Shown: positions 48,658-64,000 of the stretch, one piece after another
Position numbering within the stretch: the first letter of the stretch is position 1
Layout of the letters: each line of letters opens with the position of its first letter
DNA from: Glandiceps talaboti
Lineage: Eukaryota > Hemichordata > Enteropneusta > Spengelidae
Direction: 5' to 3'
Length of the DNA stretch: 64,000 nt
NCBI RefSeq assembly: GCF_964340395.1
Contig: NC_135568.1
Coordinates: 7,813,280 to 7,877,279 of the forward strand
Position numbers and translations under genes: made by a program
The notes under the pieces: generated by a model
Seen by the model: the letters and a program-made list of their open reading frames with translations, nothing else
Told to the model about the DNA's origin: nothing
Database searches by the model: none

Positions 48658-50240
48658 GTCTGAGGAGTGAGAGAGTCCCACTCCGATTCCGGTCCGTGAC
48701 TCCGCTCCGTCGATAGTTGGATATCTTCGACTGCTGTACAGACCAGCGTCTTATAACTGTTTCAGTTCAACGTCAAATGAGGCGTTAATGGTTGCCATAT
48801 CGTCTGCAAATAAAGCAATCGTCACAACATTCATTGAATGCACTGACTTGATAATGACGTGTCGTCAGGTCGCCATGTTTGTTATTCCCGCCATATTCAT
48901 ATTAGGTACCAGCATCCTTTGCAATAGCTCGAGTCATAGCAGGGTCATATGGGGTCATTCAAAGGTCAAGTTCGCAAACATGTCAAAAGATAATTGAGGT
49001 ACACGTCGTTTTCACGAAAAACTTAAATATACAACAAAAAACATTCTTTGGTTTAATAAGACATCGAACTTATGAAAAATTATAAAGTTGACTGAGGTTT
49101 TTCCTTTGCAAGACTGATTTTAATGTTTAGAAACTTTGAAGAAAAAGGAAAACCTGCCATAAGTAAGCTTAATGATGGGGGTGGAGGACATCCGAGAGAA
49201 AAAAATTGTGATAACGGTTATTTCCTTTTTTTCCTCGGGAAAACATTCTAGCATGACACAAGAAACTCGGAAAATTGTAACTGCAGTGGGTTTCGGTACG
49301 TCGCTCCCGATCCCAGTCCTCCGCTAGAACCCGGCTTTGCAAACCCCGACAGAAAAAAAGGAAAACGAAAAATGCTGAGTCACAATAGATAAAATATAAA
49401 AAAGAATTTAAAGAAAGTATTGCAACCAAAAACTAAGCTACAATTATTGCAGCTAGGAAAATTGAGAGGTTTCACTTTTTCCCCCACCCATTTAGTAAAC
49501 AGAGAAAAAAATCTTGTTCGCTTGTTGGAATCATAAGTCGTCATTTTACATTTTGTTGTGAACTGAAAATATAGTGTATCAAGAGATAAAACAAGTGTAA
49601 TTTAACTAAAAAACATTCTGTATGGGAGAATATTAAAAATCTTGTCAGAAAAAGGACAAATATATTGTGTTTGTATTATTTGCGATAGAAAACCATCACA
49701 GGGGTCTCTTTTTATCATAAACTGCATAAGGGTATTAACATGGGGATATATTACATAGTGGTTGTAATATGGGGAGTTGGGCGCGAGGAGTCATGTCGTT
49801 TACAAACTGTTTACAGTGGTTGGGGTTTAATTTGGCGATAAACTAAATTATTGTGCCCCCCCCCCCCCATGATGAAGAATGCTGTCAACAGAAGTGAGCC
49901 CTCTACGATATGTTTAGAGAGAATCACGGTCATCTGAAATCGAGGGTTTGTGGCAAACTGTAGTCGGAATCCTTTAATAGCGTTCATTATTGCCGAACAG
50001 AGCCCTTATATCGAGTATATCCCTAATACATTCTCTACAATAAGTGAAACCTCTCACTTTTTGTCTAAGGGAAAGATACTTGGTAAAAATATGCCTGAAA
50101 CGTAAGGCTGCATTGTTCGTAAGCTGTCAGGGTGAGACTTGTGAACACTGAAAGGACTCGTCAAACGTGAGGGCCAAAACGACCCTCGTTTTTAACATAA
50201 CACAGCCGTCTGATTACAGAGTCACGATTTACACTCAACA
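48658..50240. promoter_or_regulatory. divergent intergenic region between DNA2 and the SOSS-B gene
   Basis: 1,583 bp separate the two start codons. CG is relatively frequent near the DNA2 start (48655-48905). There is no TATA box at either end. A c-run at 49857-49868 and AT-rich DNA fill the middle. I see no further gene here. Confidence 0.5.
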
Positions 50241-55219
<4,979 letters not shown>

Positions 55220-55755
55220 CTAGATGGAATAAACTTGTCACAAAGATTAGATATTAGATAGAACCAAATTAGACAAGTAACAGTTGACTGAAATAATAGA
55301 ATTGTCATCAAACTTGCAAGTTTTAGTACAGTTTGATGTAGATGTAGACATTATACTCTCCTGGAAACATCTGTAATTTCAAAGTATGCAGAAAATCCTA
55401 GAATATGCAGGAATTTCAAGCCATGTGTGGAAGTCCAGGAATTTCTTACCACTCCTATGAAGTCCTTTAAATGTCCGACTTCTTGAAAGTGTGTAAAAGT
55501 CCTGGAGTGCTAAACCAGTCTTGGAAAAGTTTGGAAAACTTAAATGGAAATCACTTCTGGACATAAAATTCATGACATGATAAACTGTCGAATGTTGGAA
55601 ATGCTCACTACATGACATATGAACTTTTTGTATTCACATGATAAAGCATAGAATGTTGGAAATTGTTTCAAATTTACTTTTTTATATTGACTTGTTTATT
55701 GGTAAGATGAAGTATGAAATGCTCTAAGGGGAAAATAAGATGTTTACTGTAAAAC

Positions 55756-56084
55756 TAGTCTGTAAGGTACGCCGTGACAGGGCGCCCTCACACATTGGCC
55801 AACCCCTAGTCTGTAAGGTACGCCGTGACAGGGCGCCCTCACACATTGGCCAACCCCTAGTCTGTAAGGTACGCCATGACGGGGCGCCCTCACACATTGG
55901 CCAACCCCTAGTCTGTAAGGTACGCCGTGACGGGGCGCCCTTACACATTGGCCAACCCCTAGTCTGTAAGGTACGTCGTGACGGGGCACCCTCACACATT
56001 GGCCAACCCCTGGTCTGTAAGGTATGCCGTGACGGGGAGCCCTCACACATTGGCCAACCCCTCATGACGTATCTTACAGTCTAC
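55756..56084. mobile_element. foldback MITE with left arm amplified six times (51-bp units)
   Basis: tagtctgtaaggtacgccgt, gacagggcgccctcacacat, tggccaacccc repeats at 55756, 55807, 55858, 55909, 55960 and 56011 (51 bp apart), followed by a single right end tgacgtatcttacagtct. 51 is a multiple of 3, so long open frames run through on both strands. Confidence 0.9.
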
Positions 56085-57000
56085 TGTAAATCATGAATAC
56101 CCAAGGGAAACTGACTTGACTCCTGAAAACATCACAATTGAAATAACTTTGTAGTTTGTACCCCTGTACTATTATACTACAAGTTGAAACTTGTACTGCT
56201 ACTTTGTTCAAGTAAACTCCAACCCATTAAATTAAAATCAAGACAAAATAACAAGGGTTACCATGCAAAGTTTGAAGAAAGAGTAAAAACAAACTTAAAG
56301 TTAACCCATTTTGAATCTGAGATTGGTGCTGAAGAGCACATCAAATAACTCTATATGAGATTCTAGTCTGTCAATTCCTTGAAAACAAGACAATGTACCC
56401 AAAATTGTTTTTATTATTTCAAAAGGACCATGACAGTTTTTCATTGGTTAAGTTTTCAGATATGTAGATTGTTTTGATTTTCAGACAAATTGACTACCAA
56501 GACACATTTCTATAAATCTTGACTGTGCATTGGTTACATCCAATTTTCTTCAGACCATTCATCATCATACAACATATGAGATTTATCACGATGTTGCGAA
56601 AAAAGACTTTTAAAAACACTTTAATTTGACTGAAAGCATGTACCAGTAGATGAACCTTGCAAACATCAACATATTGAAAATATGTACATTATTATCAGTA
56701 CAAGTAATGTCTACAGAATTTAGAAAAATTTGAAAACCAATGAATGAGGTTTTCAGTAACACTATTTTGTACAACTGTTATCATACACAAGAATGAATGT
56801 CCATGGACTCTGAGTTCATTCTTACTGATGAAAATTTCTACTCACAGAATCGAAACATTTCTTGGAAATGAATTCCAAATTTCCGCTGACGTCATCACAG
56901 GTGTACTAATATTGAATAATGAGCGACAGATTTGTGCTGTAATTTTTGTATGTAATCATGTGTATACTTACAGATTATTAGATTGGTTTCTGTGTGGTTG
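56085..57000. other. no gene recognised
   Basis: AT-rich. The 130-codon open frame at 56744-57136 has no recognisable motif and its second half lies in a repeated segment. Confidence 0.5.
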
Positions 57001-57009
57001 TATCAAACA

Positions 57010-58152
57010 GCCAGTGAACAGTAACTTGAAATGGGCTGTATTAGTTACATTTTCTTCAATATTAGAAGTTTGTGGACTACGTTCATTTGCATGTACAATG
57101 TACTACTGCCAACCTTTACTTTCATACAAAAATTGAAACTAAAATAATAAACAGTAGAATAAATGGGAAACATATTTTACTTGCACTTTTTGAGATCCTG
57201 TCATGACTTTTGAACAATTTTCCATATACACAATACCTATATGGACTCTGTCAATGTTGTTTCACATCTTGTAGGACGCCATGAAAAAATTGTTTTATAA
57301 ATTAAAAATCCAAAATAAATACCCAATCCTCATCCATATTGCCACTTGAATGATGTAGTCTGTGAGGTATGCTGTGACAGGGCGCCCTCACACATCAGTC
57401 AACTGCAGCTAGAACCTATACATAGACAAGGTATACTCATTTGTGGTGCTTTACAACATTGTCACAATGGTTCATTTTGCACTTTATGAAACAGTTTAGT
57501 GATTTTACTTTTACTACCATGCAACAACTAAAAGAATGCGAGTACAATTATACCGATTTGACTTGTTACATTTTCTTTGATATTCAAAAGTCTGTGGACC
57601 AACTATGTTCTCCCATGCACTGACAGTATTTATTTTCATGCAAAAATTGCGAACTAAAATAATACCCAGTAGAATAAACTGACAACATATGTTATTTGCA
57701 CTTTGTGAGATCATGACATGACTTTTGAACCATTTGCTATATTCACAAATATTTACAGTATTTATGTAGTCTTGGAGGTATGTCATGAGAGGGCGCCCTC
57801 ACACATCAGTCAAATGCAGCTAGAACCTTTCCATAGACAACGTATACTCATTTATGCTAGCTGCTTTGTCATTGGTTCATTTCAGTCTATATGGAACAGT
57901 TTAGTGATTTTACTTTTACAATCATGCAACAAATAAAAGAATGTGAGTACAATTCTAATAATTTTAATATTGGTTTGTCTGCTGTAGCAAATCAAGATTG
58001 GAGGGAATGAAAGTGAAGTGCGCCCTCATATTCTCATCTGCATGACATTCACATGCCAATCATTTATTGTGTTCCAAAGAGCCATAACTTTGAAACACAC
58101 ACACACACACACACACACACACGTACACACACATACACACTGCAGACAGACA

Positions 58153-58201
<49 letters not shown>

Positions 58202-58260
58202 CAATAAAACATCCTAAAACTGAGTTGAACACAACTCTATCAAAAGTTGATAAGTGTACC
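57010..58260. repeat. repeated segment, about two and a half diverged units
   Basis: Blocks ttacattttcttt(g/c)a(a)tatt, tgacttttgaac(c/a)att and tttagtgattttacttttac recur about 520-560 bp apart. The unit 57550-58260 is present again, closely similar, at 63250-64000. Each unit carries a truncated AGTCTGTAAGG element (gggcgccctcacacatcagt at 57377, 57794 and 63487). Confidence 0.8.
58096..58200. repeat. (CA)n microsatellite
   Basis: Two ca runs separated by gtacacacacatacacactg and cagacagacag, inside the repeated segment. Confidence 0.95.
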
Positions 58261-58274
58261 TTAGATGAACTCTG

Positions 58275-58632
58275 TTAAAGTGGCCATATGGATGAGAACT
58301 TAGTATATACTTTGGATTTTTAAAACAACTTTACCATGTTTTCCTACTTTAAAAATCACTGAAACAGCATCATTTATGTTTGTAACTCAATAAGTTACAA
58401 AAAACTATTTAAAAAAAAAAAACGTGTAAAAAGTTTGACATTGTACATACAATTACAGTAACAATCATTTTGCAGTTTTTTATTTTTTGCTATTTTGTTG
58501 TGTTACAAACAAGAGTATATCTTGGTTTCACACACTTTTTTCAAGTAGTAAATATAATTAAAAGTTGTTTTTTAATCCAAAATCCAAAATAAATTCTCAA
58601 ACTAAATTCTCATCCACATGGTGGCACTTTAA
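58275..58632. mobile_element. TTAA-bounded foldback, family TTAAAGTGGYCATATGG, copy 2
   Basis: Left ttaaagtggccatatggatg, agaacttagtata; right aaactaaattctcatccaca, tggtggcactttaa. Homologous to 50551-50904 with more divergence. It follows the repeated segment immediately. Confidence 0.85.
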
Positions 58633-59126
58633 CATTAAATGATGACATAAAACAGAAACCAAATCTTGACAAGAAATATCAGTGTTTATTATAAAACTAA
58701 CTGAGAGGAAGCTTATATAATTGTCTTACAAATGTAAAAGCTATGTCAGTCTTTTATGAATAGTGTCAGCTTATCTTAAAAGTGTTGATTGTTTCTTACT
58801 TCTACAGTAAAGAAGCAAGATAAAATATGCCAAATATCACAAAATGATTTTATTATTAACGACAGTTGCTGCCATGACAACCAGATTGATATTTTGAATA
58901 TAGTATAGTATCGTTGCTGTTAAAAATATTCTTTTTCATATATGATGTATATAATTCATAATATTGTTAGTAGTTGTAATTTTTAATTCATTTATCACTC
59001 TATAAAATAAGTTCAGTTCTTTTAAACAAACTACAAATACAAGATTATTTAGATCTGAAAGGAATTACTGAAAAGAGTTACTGTGAAGAAAGAGTTGAAA
59101 TCTAATTTAGTGTTTACTTTATTCAC

Positions 59127-60497
59127 TTATTGTGTATTGGAATACAACAAGTAACCACTAAAGGTTGTTTCTTCATTGCCACCACCGTACACAGCAGTAC
59201 CACTGTGAAGTCTAACCCAGATTTCATCTCCTTGATCTACATCTATGATTACACTGTTAGATGCAGCACCATAGAGCCTATCACCTGAATTGTGTGCATA
59301 TATACAGGGTAACCGGGTAGCGTTCTTTATCAAACATGCATAAAAGATATAGCTGTTAGACTGTTGCATTCCAGAAATGCTGAAGTAATACATACCACTG
59401 ACAGGGCATGTAAATTTACCAGTAGATGTACTATAACCATTTCCATCATTAGAATACACTTTTTCATAAACAATCACTGTGGAACTAGACACAGGTCCCA
59501 TGGATGATGTCTTGACAACTGAGAATGCTACTCTAGGTTGTTGTTGTACCTGACCTATAGGTCCTGGTACACCTTGACCTCCCATTGACCCTTTATTACC
59601 CTTGATGCCTGTATCACCTTTTGTACCATTTTGTCCCTCGACTCCATCAATTCCTTTCTGTCCAATTTCCCCCTTGGCTCCTTTTGGTCCTGGTTTACCT
59701 GTTGTTCCTTTCTGACCAGGTTGACCTCTTGACCCAAGTTCACCAGTGTCACCCTTCTCACCAGGAGTTCCATCCAGCCCTGGTGAACCAATGGCTCCCT
59801 TTGGACCTACGGGACCTGGTATTCCATTTTCTCCTCTAATACCTACAGGACCTTGCAATCCATTAGTACCTGGAACACCTAGAAGAATTAAACACTTAAT
59901 GATCATCTGTTGTTTAAAATAAAATGTTCATTAACTTTACTGATGTGATCACCAATAAAAAAACATATTGCCACATTTCAGCTGTGCCATATGCACTAGG
60001 AATTTTATGGAAACTGTTAATTTTGAATGTCAGTGTTTGACATACATAAAATTAGCAATGTTGAACTTCAGGAGTTTTAATCCTTTGCAGTGGGTGAACT
60101 TGAGAGATAGCATCATGTAATACATGTATGTTCGGTATGTACCAATAATACATTTCATAGCAGTTACCTGGGATACCAATTAGTACTCCATTTCCACAGC
60201 ATTCTGTTTCTGTTAACTTAGTAATAAATACAGGTAAAATATTGAGGGATGGCCAAATGACTCTGCATATCATACACATTTTATGTTCCCCAAGAACAGT
60301 TTAAATATATATATATACAAAAAAAAACAGGCTTCCCACAGACCACTCAATACAAATATAAACAACAACACACTCCTGCCGACAAGCAGGCACTGTATGT
60401 GTAAACACAATTGTAACTTTGAATCAATACACATGTATGTGTCAAAATCTAAGCCTGCAATGCAATAACTTTCAATAGCTCGTTTGTTCCAAGGACG

Positions 60498-60537
<40 letters not shown>

Positions 60538-60937
60538 ATCTGAGTAGGGGTCAGATGATGATGTTTATATTTGTATTGAATTGTCTGTGGGAAGCCTGTG
60601 TCTTTATCTATCTAAAATGTGTATGATATGCACAGTCATTCAGCTATCCCTCGCTGTTTTACCTGCAAGTATCACACCAAGTAAGATGCGTCAGTCTGGG
60701 TGAACATTCGGTGAAAGTTTGACTGACTGTAATACGCTTTCAACTAGGGATGGTTATGTGTTAGATACATTTATTGATAAAAGTGTAATTACCTGGGATA
60801 CCAGGGATTCCATTTCCACAGCGTTGAGATACATCAGTCTGGGCGTCTTCATCTCGTTGCTGGGCAACAGTCAGTGAAAGTTGTACAACACAGACTACAA
60901 TACAGTACTGCACAAACTTGAATGCAAATGCCTTCAT
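59127..60937 (-). CDS. secreted collagen-like C1q-domain protein
   Basis: Three coding exons: 60937-60793, 60203-60168 (36 bp), 59878-59127 (stop TAA), about 311 residues. It starts MKAFAFKFVQYCIVVCVVQL, a signal peptide ending near TVAQQ, then RCGNGIPGIPG and a small Cys-rich exon ECCGNGVLIGIP. About 40 Gly-X-Y triplets follow (GVPGTNGLQGPVGIRGENG...), then a C-terminal C1q globular head of about 135 residues: PRVAFSVV, STVIVYEKV, GKFTCPVSGMYYFSISGM, VIIDVDQGDEIWVRLHSG, ETTFSGYLLY. C1q heads trimerise through the collagen stalk and bind varied ligands; in invertebrates many act as lectin-like recognition molecules. Splices are phase 1, so the 36-bp exon can be skipped without frame loss. A 5' UTR intron (acceptor at 60962) leads to an upstream leader exon. 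A TTTATT (AATAAA on this strand) at 58850 is a possible poly(A) signal. Confidence 0.88.
60328..60600. mobile_element. foldback element in C1q intron 1
   Basis: Left caggcttcccacagac, caatacaaatataaac; right gtttatatttgtattgaatt, gtctgtgggaagcctgtg. The arms are inverse; the centre has the (GT)n run. Confidence 0.75.
60497..60535. repeat. (GT)n microsatellite
   Basis: Pure gt run in C1q intron 1. The flanking text (acaggcttcccacagac at 60328 and gtctgtgggaagcctgtg at 60582) is an inverted pair, so the run sits inside a ~270-bp foldback, 60328-60600. Confidence 0.9.
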
Positions 60938-61110
60938 TGTTGATGCTGTGTTGGTATGGTTACTGAAAAAAAAAGAAGTAAAAATATTAATAACTTGAAA
61001 TCAAAAGCATTATGATATTTGTGAATATGATATTTCTCATCATTTTTGTCTCCAAGGGTTTAATTCTCATTTACTACCATTCACTATACTTATCTGAAAA
61101 CCAGCCACCA

Positions 61111-61264
61111 ATGGCAAAATTCCTACTACAAAATGTATATTAACTGCTGTGATACTGTAGTCTTACTCTAAAAAACATTCAAGAATATTGAAAAATGACG
61201 TCATTTCTTTCATATAGTATAAAATACAGTACCACAGCAGTTAGTACAATGAGAGTTTTGACAG
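61111..61264. mobile_element. small foldback, family AAACTGCTGTGATACTGTAG, copy 2
   Basis: Left atggcaaaattcctac...taactgctgtgatactgtag; right tacagtaccacagcagttag...gagagttttgac. In the C1q 5' UTR intron. Confidence 0.75.
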
Positions 61265-61320
61265 TGACTACAAGTCATTCAACAAGTGACAGTAAAGGGT
61301 AAAGTATAAGTAACATTTTA

Positions 61321-61745
61321 TTGGGAAACAAAAATGACAAAAAACTTTTTCAGACTTATATGTCACCCTTTACAATTTTCCTCTCAGTGCAACTTTGTGT
61401 TGAGATTTTAAAAGTATATAAACAGTACATGGTACAACGTCAAAGATTAGGAGAAGTACAAGTACTCGGCATACACACTCTAAAAGATTCATACAACACC
61501 AGGCACGCATAGACTGTCACAAATATTCATTTTTTTCCACGGACCGTCATAGACTGGAACAGTTACCACAGGATATAATCAACATAACAGATTCAGAACA
61601 ATTCAAACAAGCATTATCAACATCAACAAAACACAGGACAACAACATCAAGGACTAATAACAATCATTGCGCACATCACTTCCTACTCGTTTTGTTCCAC
61701 TAGGGACGTTGAGTAGTATTCTAAAGAAGAAGAAGAAGAAGTAAA
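61321..61745 (+). mobile_element. LINE ORF2 C-terminal fragment with (GAA)n tail
   Basis: DSYNTRHA, stop, then in the same frame FFPRTVIDWNSYHRI-like text, with the better frame giving the RTVIDWN...LPQ motif, and FKQALST; this is the end of the LINE region after reverse transcriptase. It terminates with ttctaaagaagaagaagaag. Broken by stops and a shift. Opposite in strand to the C1q gene, within its 5' UTR intron. Confidence 0.65.
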
Positions 61746-61771
61746 TATATGAATATGTACTGTAACTATAC

Positions 61772-61960
61772 CTGTATAGAACTTGTAGAAGAATCTTAGT
61801 AGATGTGAGAACTTGTAGAACAACTCAAACGTCAGCTAGATGCACAGTTTCTATGTAGCTCAGCTTAGTAGTAGACTCCAGTCTATAACAGTGCTTCGAG
61901 ATCTACTCCAGTGTCCAGTCCAATCTGAAGCTACACAGCATTACCTCTGTCTTATTTATA
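61772..61960 (-). promoter_or_regulatory. C1q-gene promoter (TATA) and 5' UTR exon
   Basis: On the minus strand tataaata at about 61959-61952 is followed by a leader that would start near 61925 and end at a donor gtatag (exon low end 61772). It would join the acceptor before the ATG-bearing exon (ttttttcag at 60962). Inferred from signals only. Confidence 0.55.
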
Positions 61961-61989
61961 CATTCTGGTAGTGGATTCTCATTATACCA

Positions 61990-63240
61990 CCCAAGGAATA
62001 CAAGAATTCCATCACAACCATATATAGTCACAAAGTAGAACTCAACAACTGATTTCAGATATTTTAGAATAAAGTCCCGTTTTTCCAGGAATTGTTTTTA
62101 AGTAAGTTAATTGTTCAAAGGTCTTGGATGTCATGGGAAAATTGTAAGAAAAATTTGAGATACATTCTTGTGAATAGGTTACATCAGAGTTGTGTGCTCT
62201 GTTCAATGTCATATATGCAAATTGCTAGAGAAGTACATGCAGAGGAACATTGATATCATTGGTTGATACGGCAGCATTTTAAAATACATCCTTGTGATTG
62301 GCTGTCAGCATATCAACATTATTTACATATGACTGGTCTCAAATTTATTCAGATTGGCTGTGAGTACACCATTTCCTGTCATCTCCATTTTCACAGGACA
62401 TAAAATGAAGGTTCAACAGTCTGAATCCAGTTCAATAATTACTTTGTGTTCATTCTACAGGTCAGACATTGAAGAGTTATTTTTTCCACTATTGAACTTC
62501 AAGATCAAATTTGCTAGAGACATGATCAAATGTATGCAAAATTCGGCCCAAACACTATTACACATATATGCAAGTGAGAGTGCAAGCATTGTGTGTATAC
62601 AATATCATACACTTGTGGAGTTGCAGACTTTAAAAAAATTGCTGTTTCAGTAAACGAGTAATAAGAAACCCTTAATGACTCACATGTGTGCTAGTAAGGC
62701 ACTTGATGACTATCTAGACTACACTTGACAGGTTTTTGCTGCACTTGTGACACAGCTGCAGAGAACACAATATATATTAGATGTAAAATTTGCATCCATG
62801 GCCTGCACTCATAGTCAGCATAGGTTTCTGTTATAACTACTAGTAGCTAATCTATGCCAACACAGACTGTACTTCAAAAGACACTTTATTTCAGTAGCAA
62901 AATACACCTATAGTGTAAAAATCAAAATTAAATTTTTGGCACAAAATAAAATGTATCACAGTATTGCAACAAAGCATGAGGGGGCTACACATCAGTTGAA
63001 GTGCCTATATATTTAATAGTATTTGTTTTTTGTCTGACTGGAGGTAAATCGAAGTGTCGGTGTAGTCTGAATTCAAACTATGAAGATTCTGGGTTTAATC
63101 TTCATTGGTATTTCTGTCAAAGAGTATGTTAATTGTTTTACAAAAAAGTAATCTATAACAATTGCAAATTAACCGATGTTTTCAATTATTGTAATATAGT
63201 ACATAAAGTAACATAAATGAAGAGAAAGTTGACACAGTAA
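61990..63240. other. no gene recognised
   Basis: AT-rich flank upstream of the C1q promoter. An open frame at 62354-62653 (99 codons) has no recognisable motif or splice support. Confidence 0.5.
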
Positions 63241-63249
63241 CTTGAAATG

Positions 63250-63910
63250 AGCTGTATCAGTTACATTTTCTTTGATATTCAAAAGTCTGTGGACCAACTG
63301 TGTTCTCCCATGTACTGACAGTATTTATTTTCATGCAAAAATTGCAAACTAAAATAATACCCAGTAGAATAAATTGACAACATATGTTATTTGCACTTTG
63401 TGAGATCATGACATGACTTTTGAACCATTTGCTATATTCACAAATATTTACAGTATTTATGTAGTCTGGAAGGTATGTCATGAGAGGGCGCCCTCACACA
63501 TCAGTCAAATGCAGCTAGAACCTTTCCATAGACAACGTATACTCATTTATGCTAGCTGCTTTGTCATTGGTTCATTTCACTCTATATGGAACAGTTTAGT
63601 GATTTTACTTTTACAACCATCCAACAAATAAAAGAATGTGAGTACAATTTTAATACCGGTTTGTCGGGTAGCCAATCAAGATTGGAGGGAATGAAAGTGA
63701 AGTGCGCCCTCATATTCTCATCTGCATGACATTCGCATGCCAATCATTTATTGTGTTCCAAAGAGTCATAACTTTGAAACACACACACACATACACACAC
63801 ACACACACATCAATCAGACATCCTAAAACTAAGATGAACAGACACAGACAGACAGACAGACATACACACACACACACATACATACACACATACATACATA
63901 CATACATACA

Positions 63911-63941
<31 letters not shown>

Positions 63942-64000
63942 CAATCAGACATCCTAAAACTGAGATGCACACAACTCTATCAAAATTTGATAAGTGTACC
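63250..64000. repeat. second copy of the 57550-58260 segment
   Basis: Long stretches are identical to 57565-58260 (for example ctgtggaccaact, tttgtcattggttcatttca, ggagggaatgaaagtgaagt, gcgccctcatattctcatct). The terminal CA/CATA microsatellite has expanded differently (63780-63945). Confidence 0.9.
63780..63945. repeat. (CA)n and (CATA)n microsatellites
   Basis: ca runs, then cagacagacag, then a long cata run. tcaatcagacatcctaaaac occurs on both sides of it, so the repeat block is itself duplicated. Confidence 0.95.

Noticed and set aside
48788-48997. 69-codon open frame upstream of DNA2
   Set aside because: No similarity or splice signals; it probably reflects the GC-richer promoter region.
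55228-55233. AATAAA just after the SOSS-B stop
   Set aside because: Only nine bases after the stop; too close to be the main poly(A) signal.
56744-57136. 130-codon open frame
   Set aside because: No recognisable domain, no splice support, and its end lies in a repeated segment.

Overview
The window is eukaryotic: every recognisable gene is split by GT-AG introns, intergenic and intronic DNA is AT-rich, and simple-sequence and foldback (palindromic) repeats are very dense. The gene set (exostosin-type glycosyltransferase, a secreted tachylectin-like/LCCL protein, DNA2, a SOSS-B single-stranded DNA-binding protein, a collagen-C1q protein) fits a marine invertebrate metazoan. I cannot choose between an invertebrate deuterostome (hemichordate, amphioxus, echinoderm) and a spiralian from the sequence alone. 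All exon boundaries below were read by eye from splice consensus, phase and protein similarity.

Layout. 2035-3929 (+): last three exons of an exostosin/GT47 gene. 4.6-9.9 kb: repeats, a LINE 3' fragment, a tRNA-derived triplet and two related TIR elements. 10063-20352 (+): signal peptide, five tachylectin-2-like repeats, a dead sushi exon and three LCCL domains; the second and third LCCL cassettes lie in near-identical tandem units of about 2.66 kb. 23896-48657 (-): DNA2 helicase/nuclease, about 29 exons, with a long disordered N-terminal extension holding a PIP-like motif and SP/TP repeats. 50241-55219 (+): SOSS-B/NABP gene in six exons, head-to-head with DNA2. 59127-60937 (-): secreted collagen-C1q protein with a TATA promoter near 61955. 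The right end is repeats and a LINE fragment.

Functional links. DNA2 and the SOSS-B protein both act in DNA end resection and homologous recombination and are divergent neighbours. The tachylectin/LCCL and C1q proteins are both secreted and plausibly innate-immune lectin-type molecules, but they are not adjacent.

The most unusual feature is repeat behaviour. In two unrelated genes an exon end together with its 5' splice site has been amplified into a tandem array (38-bp period in the exostosin gene, 64-bp period in DNA2), and the last codons of the exostosin gene continue into a degenerate minisatellite. At least thirteen foldback/TIR element families occur, and in two of them one arm is itself tandemly amplified. 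The DNA2 exon before helicase motif VI holds an in-frame stop and lacks a usable donor, although motif VI itself is intact further on.
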